Assembly: GCA_900751665.1 (NCBI GenBank)
Contig: CAADSV010000166.1
Coordinates: forward strand, 1 to 17,661
Direction of reading: 5' to 3'
DNA from: an uncultured Collinsella sp.
GTDB lineage: Bacteria > Actinomycetota > Coriobacteriia > Coriobacteriales > Coriobacteriaceae
DNA: 17,661 bases
This document shows, one piece after another, positions 12,980-17,661 of the stretch. Each line of letters starts with the position of its first letter. Position 1 is the stretch's first letter. The notes beneath the pieces are model-generated. The model had not been told where the DNA came from and searched no databases. It saw nothing but the letters and a program-made list of their open reading frames with translations. Position numbers and translations under genes: made by a program.

Positions 12980-14134
12980 TTACTCGTGGGTATGTCCTAC
13001 GTAGTCTTCGTCGATCGTAATCTTGGCAATCGACTTGGGATATTCCGATTCGACCCGTTGTGCCAGCGCGTGCTTTAAGTCTTCGGCACTCATCTGCAGA
13101 TCCGAGGGACGCACGCAGTCAAAAATCACGTTGGTGTGCGTGGGGCCCGGCACGCAGCGCAAATCATGAATCGAGAGGCGGTTATCGATCTCCTGAGCCA
13201 TTGCGTTGATACGCAGGCGCATGCTCGCCACCTTTGGATCGTCGGTCACGATGGGGTCGTAGTGAAGTGTGACAATCATGCCGTCTTCATTCCTAAACGA
13301 CTGCTCGATGTTATCGAGCGTGTCGTGACTTTCCAGCGGGCTGGCCTCGGCTGCCATCTCGGCGTGAGCGCTTGCAAACTTCCTGCCCGGGCCGTAGTCG
13401 TGAACCATCAGATCGTGAACGCCCAAAACGCCGGGGTAGCTCATGATCTTGTCTCGAATGTGCTTGACCAGCTTAGGATCGGGCGTCTGGCCCAAAAGCG
13501 GGCTCACCGTATCTTGAATAAGTTCAAAGCCGCTCCAACCAATATAGGCGCCAACGGCAAGGCCGACCCATGCGTCAAGATTGATGTGCGTCACCTGCGA
13601 AACAATTGCACATGCCAGCACGGCGCCTGTGGCAAGAACATCGTTCTTGGAATCCTGGGCAGTCGCATGCAGTGTCTCGGACTCGATACGGTCGCCGAGC
13701 TTTTGGTTGAGCGCCGCCATCCACAGCTTAACAACCATCGAAAGCGCCAGGACTGCCACCAGGGCAAGCGAGAACTCGACAGGTTCGGGGTGGATGATGC
13801 GCTCAAACGAGGACTTCACCAGTTCAAGGCCAATGAGAAGCACGAGCGCCGCCACGACAAGACCCGAGAGGTACTCGTAGCGACCATGGCCGTATGGATG
13901 CTCGGGGTCGGCGGGCTTGCTCGCCAGCTTAAAGCCCAGCACGCTCACGATATTCGAGCTGGCATCGGACAGGTTGTTCATGGCATCCGCCACAATCGAA
14001 ACCGATCCCGAAACCACACCAATTGCGCCCTTCGCAGCACAAAGCGCAACATTGGCGAGAATACACACCACGCCCGTCAACGTGCCCACGCGCGCACGGT
14101 CACCCTGCGCACGTTTAACAATCCACTCGACCAT
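12980..14134 (-). CDS. Cation diffusion facilitator (CDF) family transporter
   Basis: A 384-residue membrane transporter that exports divalent metals in exchange for protons. Six hydrophobic segments lie within about residues 17-210. The metal site motifs are ADAMNNLSDASSN in TM2 (N53 and D57) and HATAQDSKNDVLAT in TM5 (D161 and D165); zinc CDFs usually have HxxxD, so the TM2 Asn points to a different metal preference. HPYGHGRYE (79-87) is the conserved loop after TM2. The cytosolic C-terminal domain covers about 215-300, and an extra C-terminal 80 or so residues with ferredoxin-like character make it longer than the usual 300. The ATG at 14134 has a GGGGGCGGA stretch upstream. It is probably co-transcribed with the phosphatase. 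Confidence 0.93.
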   Translation of the reverse strand: MVEWIVKRAQGDRARVGTLTGVVCILANVALCAAKGAIGVVSGSVSIVADAMNNLSDASSNIVSVLGFKLASKPADPEHPYGHGRYEYLSGLVVAALVLLIGLELVKSSFERIIHPEPVEFSLALVAVLALSMVVKLWMAALNQKLGDRIESETLHATAQDSKNDVLATGAVLACAIVSQVTHINLDAWVGLAVGAYIGWSGFELIQDTVSPLLGQTPDPKLVKHIRDKIMSYPGVLGVHDLMVHDYGPGRKFASAHAEMAAEASPLESHDTLDNIEQSFRNEDGMIVTLHYDPIVTDDPKVASMRLRINAMAQEIDNRLSIHDLRCVPGPTHTNVIFDCVRPSDLQMSAEDLKHALAQRVESEYPKSIAKITIDEDYVGHTHE

Positions 14135-14217
14135 CTACATCCGCCCCCACGGTACTACCTATATATCTATTGCTCAAACGGATTGTAGTGTAGCCACTTT
14201 GTCTCCCAGATACAAAG

Positions 14218-14245
14218 AGGCCGCAGCCCGCACGGGCCACGGCCT
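14218..14245 (-). terminator. Terminator after the EIIC gene
   Basis: Read on the minus strand, AGGCCG pairs with CGGCCT and, after two wobble pairs, GCCCG with CGGGC around a tiny loop. CTTTGTATCT follows. It separates the EIIC operon from the CDF operon. Confidence 0.65.
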
Positions 14246-14253
14246 TGGAGCAT

Positions 14254-14276
14254 GACAAAAGAATCGTCCTTTTGTC
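14254..14276 (-). terminator. Second hairpin after the EIIC gene
   Basis: GACAAAAG and CTTTTGTC form an 8-bp stem with a 7-nt loop, eight bases beyond the EIIC stop. No U tract follows, so it may protect the 3' end or act together with the GC-rich hairpin just downstream. Confidence 0.5.
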
Positions 14277-14284
14277 GCACAGGT

Positions 14285-15499
14285 TTATGCGCTTACTTCA
14301 GCAGCGCTCGCCACTGTTTCGGGCGAATCGGCTCCGTCCTCCGTCGCCTGTTCCTTCGTCGGCACCACACCAAAGCAGTAGCTCAGCGCCGCAGACACCG
14401 CAAATGCCGTGCCGCCGGCAGCGCAGCACCACAGCAGGTTCGAGATGCCGCCCATGGCAAAGCCGATGACCATGAGGACATTCGTCATGCCGATGGTATA
14501 GGCCGTAACGTGGCCCACGGCCCCAACAAGGCCTCCGACGGCGCCGCCAATGGCCATGCACGTCAGGCACCTGCCATATTTAAAGCCGCAACCGTACAGC
14601 GCCGGCTCGCTTACGCCACCAAGCACACCCGAGATCGAATAGCCCAGCATGAGCGCCTTCTCGTCCTTATCCGCAACGCGGAGCGACGCGCCAAAGGGCA
14701 TGCCCCAAACGGCGAACGTCGCCATCGTCGCGGCGATCAGGATGCACGAATCCGTTCCCACACTCATGAACTGCGCGTAGGCAAGCGATAGGACAACGTT
14801 GCTGACGCCGGCGATCTTTAGGAACTCCCAGCCCGCGGCAAGCCCCATGAGCGTGAGCAGCGACACGATGCCACCGGAATTGCCAAGCATAAACATAAGC
14901 TGGCCCAACAGCATGCCCAGATAGCTGCCCGCCGGCGCCGTAATACACAGCGAAACCGGAACCATGACAAGCATGGTCGCAAACGGAACGAACGAAAACG
15001 CCACGGCCTTAGGGATAACGCGCTGAAAGAAACACTCCACTCGCCATAGCACGGGCACCGAGATGAGAACCGGAATAACAGTCGTCGTGTAATCGTTGAC
15101 CGGCGCGGGAAGCAGACCATACACGGAAGTCATCGATGCCCCCGTCGTCGATGCGGCATCGACGAGCTTAAGCAGATCGGGCGCAATCAATACGCCGCCC
15201 AGCATCATGCCTAGCTGCTCCGAGCAACCGAGCTGGCGGGCGGCCGCCCAACCAAGATAAATGGGCAAAAAGTAGTAGCCGGCGTTATAGAGCCAACTGT
15301 AGAACAGGCGATAGATTTCGGAATCGGCAGACCACAGGCCCAGCATACCTTCGCCCATAATGACGGCGACGGTGCGGAACAACGCCGCGCAGACAATAAA
15401 CGGCAGCGCCGACATCATGCTTTTGGACAGATAGTCCACCACGGCCATGGCGTTTGATGAAACCGTCGTTGTAAACGAGGTGTTAGAAACTTGTGACAT
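14285..15499 (-). CDS. PTS glucose-family EIIC permease, no EIIB domain
   Basis: A 404-residue integral membrane protein of the glucose/beta-glucoside PTS superfamily. About ten hydrophobic segments are visible. DYTTTVIPVLISV (136-148) and GGVSEPALYG (294-303) with E298 are the conserved permease motifs. It imports a sugar that is phosphorylated by a partner EIIB; no EIIB or EIIA is fused or adjacent, so the partner must be elsewhere. The segment that usually reads HP after the first Gly-rich stretch appears as IAPD (105-108), a departure at a conserved position. I chose the ATG at 15499 because GGGAAAGG lies just upstream; an ATG at 15523 with its own AAAGGG is possible. The frame remains open much further 5', but that part is antisense to accDA. 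It starts 40 bp after accDA. Confidence 0.9.
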   Translation of the reverse strand: MSQVSNTSFTTTVSSNAMAVVDYLSKSMMSALPFIVCAALFRTVAVIMGEGMLGLWSADSEIYRLFYSWLYNAGYYFLPIYLGWAAARQLGCSEQLGMMLGGVLIAPDLLKLVDAASTTGASMTSVYGLLPAPVNDYTTTVIPVLISVPVLWRVECFFQRVIPKAVAFSFVPFATMLVMVPVSLCITAPAGSYLGMLLGQLMFMLGNSGGIVSLLTLMGLAAGWEFLKIAGVSNVVLSLAYAQFMSVGTDSCILIAATMATFAVWGMPFGASLRVADKDEKALMLGYSISGVLGGVSEPALYGCGFKYGRCLTCMAIGGAVGGLVGAVGHVTAYTIGMTNVLMVIGFAMGGISNLLWCCAAGGTAFAVSAALSYCFGVVPTKEQATEDGADSPETVASAAEVSA

Positions 15500-15545
15500 G
15501 GAACGCCTTTCCCAATGTGACATGCGAGCTTTCCCTTTGTCACAT
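15492..15545 (-). repeat. Triplicated ATGTSACA start-site repeat
   Basis: Read on the minus strand, ATGTGACA, ATGTCACA and ATGTCACA begin at 15545, 15523 and 15499, 22 and 24 bp apart. The first two are each followed by a GGGAAAG binding site. The first copy contains the accDA stop codon, and the second and third are candidate EIIC start codons. This looks like a small tandem duplication of a start region. Confidence 0.6.
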
Positions 15546-17264
15546 CGTGCGGTACTGACCGATTGCGCGGTACTTTTCGTAGCGGAGGTTTGTGAGGGTC
15601 GCGTCGTCGAGCTGCCCAAGCGTATCGAAGGCATCAAATGCCGAGGACATGACGGCACCGGCGATCTCCTCATGCGACAGGCCCCTATCGTCAACAATGC
15701 CGTCGATGATGCCGAGCGCCAACAGATCGGGGGCCGTGAGCTTAAGCGCCTCGGCGGCCTCATTCGCGCGCTCGGTATCCTTCCACAGGATCGACGCACA
15801 GGCCTCGGGGCTCACGACCGAATAGGCCGAGCTCGAGAGCATCAGGATGCGGTCGGCCACGGACAGCGCCAGCGCGCCACCAGAGCCGCCCTCGCCTGTC
15901 ACCACCGAGACAATCGGCGTCTTAAGGCCGCTCATCTCCATGAGGTTCTGGGCAATCGCCTCACCCTGGCCGCGTTCCTCGGCACCGATGCCGCAAAACG
16001 CGCCCGAAGTATCGACCAGGCACAGAACCGGTCGACCAAACTTTTCGGCCTGGCGCATCAGGCGACGCGCTTTGCGGTAGCCCTCGGGATGTGCCATACC
16101 AAAGTTGCGACGCATACGCTCTTTAGTCGTGGTGCCGCGCTCGACGGCGATGACCGTTACGGGGCGTCCGTCTTTCCAGCCAATGCCAGCCACCACAGCA
16201 GCGTCGTCGCCAAAGTAGCGGTCGCCGTGCAGCTCCACAAATCCATCCAGGCCCAGCGAGATCATCTCGCCTGCCGTGGCGCGATCTGCCGAGCGGGTCT
16301 GCTTGACAATCTCGAGCGCGGTTTTTGGTGCGGCCGAGCGCTTGAACAAGTGTCCCAGCTTTTTGCCGCGGCGACCCGTATGCACGATCTCATGCGGTGC
16401 CCCCAGGCCGGGCGCGTGCCCTTCGTGCAGCGCCAGCAGCTCGCCTACCGTGAGCGCAATCTCGCCACGCGGAACAACGGCATCGCAAAAGCCGTGCTCC
16501 AGCAAAAACTCGGAGCGCTGGAATCCCTTGGGCAGGCGCTTGTGCATGTTCTGCTCGATCACGCGCGGGCCGGCAAATGCCGTCAGGGCATCGGGCTCGG
16601 CCAGGATAATGTCGCCCTCCATGGCAAAACTCGCGGTTACGCCTCCGGTCGTGGGGTCGGTGAGCACCGTGATATACAGGCCGCCCGCCTCGCTGTGGCG
16701 CCTAACCGCCGCAGAAATCTTGGCCATCTGCATAAGCGATGTCACGCCCTCTTGCATGCGCGCACCGCCCGAAACGGTAAAGCCGACAACTGGCAATCCC
16801 AGCTCGGTCGCTCGCTCAAATGTGCGACAGATCTTCTCGCCCACCACGGAACCCATCGAGCCCATCATAAAGTTGGCGTCCATAAAGAAGAGCGCCGTAT
16901 CGCAACCGCAGATTTTGCCCTTGCCGCACACAACGGCATCGCGCTCGCCCGAACGCTCGCTCACGCTCTTGAGCTTGTCGGCATAGCCGGGAAACGAGAG
17001 GAAGTCCTCCGGCGCCAGATTGGCATCCCATTCCTCAAACGTGCCCTCGTCAACCGTCATGCGCATGCGGTCGCGCCCGCTCACGCGAAAGTGTTTGCCG
17101 CAACGAGGGCAGACCTCAAGGTTGTCGTGCAGGCGCGCCTCATCGATCACACGGCGGCACTCCGGGCACTTGATAAACACGTGACGCGCGGGAAACTCGG
17201 CGCACGACTCGGTCATTGGCCCCTCGAGGACGTTGACCGTCTTCGCTTTTCTATTCATCAGCAT
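15540..17264 (-). CDS. accDA: Fused acetyl-CoA carboxylase carboxyltransferase (beta-alpha)
   Basis: A 574-residue fusion of AccD and AccA, which transfer the carboxyl group from carboxybiotin to acetyl-CoA to give malonyl-CoA, the first committed step of fatty acid synthesis. The N-terminal half (1-285) is AccD, with the zinc ribbon C33, C36, C52, C55, then SGGARMQEG (165-173) and LTDPTTGGVTASFAMEGD (201-218). The C-terminal half (about 300-574) is AccA, with NFGMAHPEGYRKA (387-399), GAEERGQGEAIA (427-438) and GEGGSGGALA (457-466). In E. coli the two are separate genes. Both catalytic halves appear intact. The ATG at 17264 overlaps the end of accC by 14 bp, so translation is coupled; an in-frame ATG at 17258 is an alternative start. 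An EIIC gene follows 40 bp downstream. Confidence 0.96.
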   Translation of the reverse strand: MLMNRKAKTVNVLEGPMTESCAEFPARHVFIKCPECRRVIDEARLHDNLEVCPRCGKHFRVSGRDRMRMTVDEGTFEEWDANLAPEDFLSFPGYADKLKSVSERSGERDAVVCGKGKICGCDTALFFMDANFMMGSMGSVVGEKICRTFERATELGLPVVGFTVSGGARMQEGVTSLMQMAKISAAVRRHSEAGGLYITVLTDPTTGGVTASFAMEGDIILAEPDALTAFAGPRVIEQNMHKRLPKGFQRSEFLLEHGFCDAVVPRGEIALTVGELLALHEGHAPGLGAPHEIVHTGRRGKKLGHLFKRSAAPKTALEIVKQTRSADRATAGEMISLGLDGFVELHGDRYFGDDAAVVAGIGWKDGRPVTVIAVERGTTTKERMRRNFGMAHPEGYRKARRLMRQAEKFGRPVLCLVDTSGAFCGIGAEERGQGEAIAQNLMEMSGLKTPIVSVVTGEGGSGGALALSVADRILMLSSSAYSVVSPEACASILWKDTERANEAAEALKLTAPDLLALGIIDGIVDDRGLSHEEIAGAVMSSAFDAFDTLGQLDDATLTNLRYEKYRAIGQYRTM

Positions 17265-17661
17265 AGAGATGCCCCATCAGATCGGTGTGATACATGCCTG
17301 ACAAGAACTCGTCGTTTGCCAGCACGTCGAGCTGAAGCTCGCTGTTTTCGCTCACGCCCTCAATCACGAGCTCGCCCAGGGCCGAGCGCATCTTACGAAT
17401 AGCGCCGTCACGCGTGGGCGCACACACGATGAGCTTGCCGAGCATAGAGTCGTAGTACGGCGGAACGTTCGCACCGGTAAACATGGCGGAATCCCAGCGT
17501 ACGCGCGGACCACCCGGCACACGCAACGCGGTGACCGTTCCACATGACGGCAGAAAGTCCGGCGTTTCGGCATTGATGCGGCACTCCATGGCGTGGTTGC
17601 GGACCGGCATGTCCTCCCGCTCAAAGGGCAGAGGCTGGCCGGCTGGCCCCGGCCGGGGGCC
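17251..17661 (-). CDS. accC: Biotin carboxylase AccC, 3' part (5' end beyond the window)
   Basis: The C-terminal 130 or so residues of biotin carboxylase, which carboxylates biotin on AccB using ATP and bicarbonate. AGQPLPF leads into the HAMECRINAE motif, and the domain continues with GANVPPYYDSMLGKLIV and the SENSELQLDVL-type ending. Codons between about 17641 and 17661 read G/P/R-rich and no longer match the family, so the last 20 bases are probably an edge artefact. The reading frame ends in TAG at 17251, overlapping accDA. Any accB would lie beyond the window. Confidence 0.93.
   Translation of the reverse strand, partial: GPRPGPAGQPLPFEREDMPVRNHAMECRINAETPDFLPSCGTVTALRVPGGPRVRWDSAMFTGANVPPYYDSMLGKLIVCAPTRDGAIRKMRSALGELVIEGVSENSELQLDVLANDEFLSGMYHTDLMGHLYADE

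Noticed and set aside
15500..15799. Long N-terminal extension of the EIIC frame
   Set aside because: It would overlap accDA by 260 bp in another frame with Arg/Ser-rich nonsense; a binding site precedes the ATG at 15499.
15447..17402. 651-codon open frame on the plus strand
   Set aside because: Antisense to accDA, whose zinc ribbon and carboxyltransferase motifs are unmistakable. No recognisable protein.

Overview
The window is a high-G+C, Gram-positive-type chromosomal segment that looks like a Coriobacteriia genome, most likely Collinsella or a close relative. The evidence is Ala/Arg-rich coding, AGGAGG-type ribosome binding sites, a fused AccD-AccA carboxyltransferase, a C-type zinc-ribbon L24, and intergenic repeats built on TCATTGGGGAC and CTGTAAC. 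The genus is a judgement from memory of similar sequences, not a search result. Both ends are homopolymeric G/C runs, so this is probably a whole contig with unreliable edges.

Layout, left to right. (1) 123-3290, plus strand: a two-gene RNA-modification unit, a U32-family protein of the RlhA/TrhP type followed by a RluA-type pseudouridine synthase. (2) 3291-3667: a convergent intergenic region with three near-identical 55-nt hairpins at an 80-81 bp period and a bidirectional terminator. (3) 3668-5497, minus strand: a Gfo/Idh/MocA oxidoreductase and a DeoR-family regulator, translationally coupled, preceded by a control region with helically phased GCGC cores. (4) 5791-6000: two families of short repeats. 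(5) 6009-11855, minus strand: twelve ribosomal protein genes, rplC-rplD-rplW-rplB-rpsS-rplV-rpsC-rplP-rpmC-rpsQ-rplN-rplX. (6) 11856-12313: a leader region and a 45-bp perfect inverted repeat. (7) 12314-14134, minus: a histidine phosphatase and a CDF metal transporter. (8) 14285-17661, minus: the end of accC, a fused accDA, and a PTS EIIC permease.

The most unusual region is the ribosomal block. rpsJ (S10), which normally heads this operon, is absent. The run stops after rplX at a strong terminator, where rplE-rpsN-rpsH and the rest normally follow. The block also has unusually large internal gaps. The 179-bp gap before rplB holds a terminator-like hairpin, a second multi-branch hairpin, and a 26-nt element that matches 23 of 26 positions with an element upstream of rplC. 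This suggests that the block is run as separately controlled sub-operons through a shared, apparently uncharacterised leader or promoter element.

Functional logic: the accC-accDA genes supply malonyl-CoA for fatty acid synthesis, the DeoR/oxidoreductase pair looks like a small sugar or polyol unit, and the left end and the centre concern the ribosome (rRNA/tRNA modification and ribosomal proteins). I see no CRISPR array, tRNA, rRNA, transposase or phage gene.
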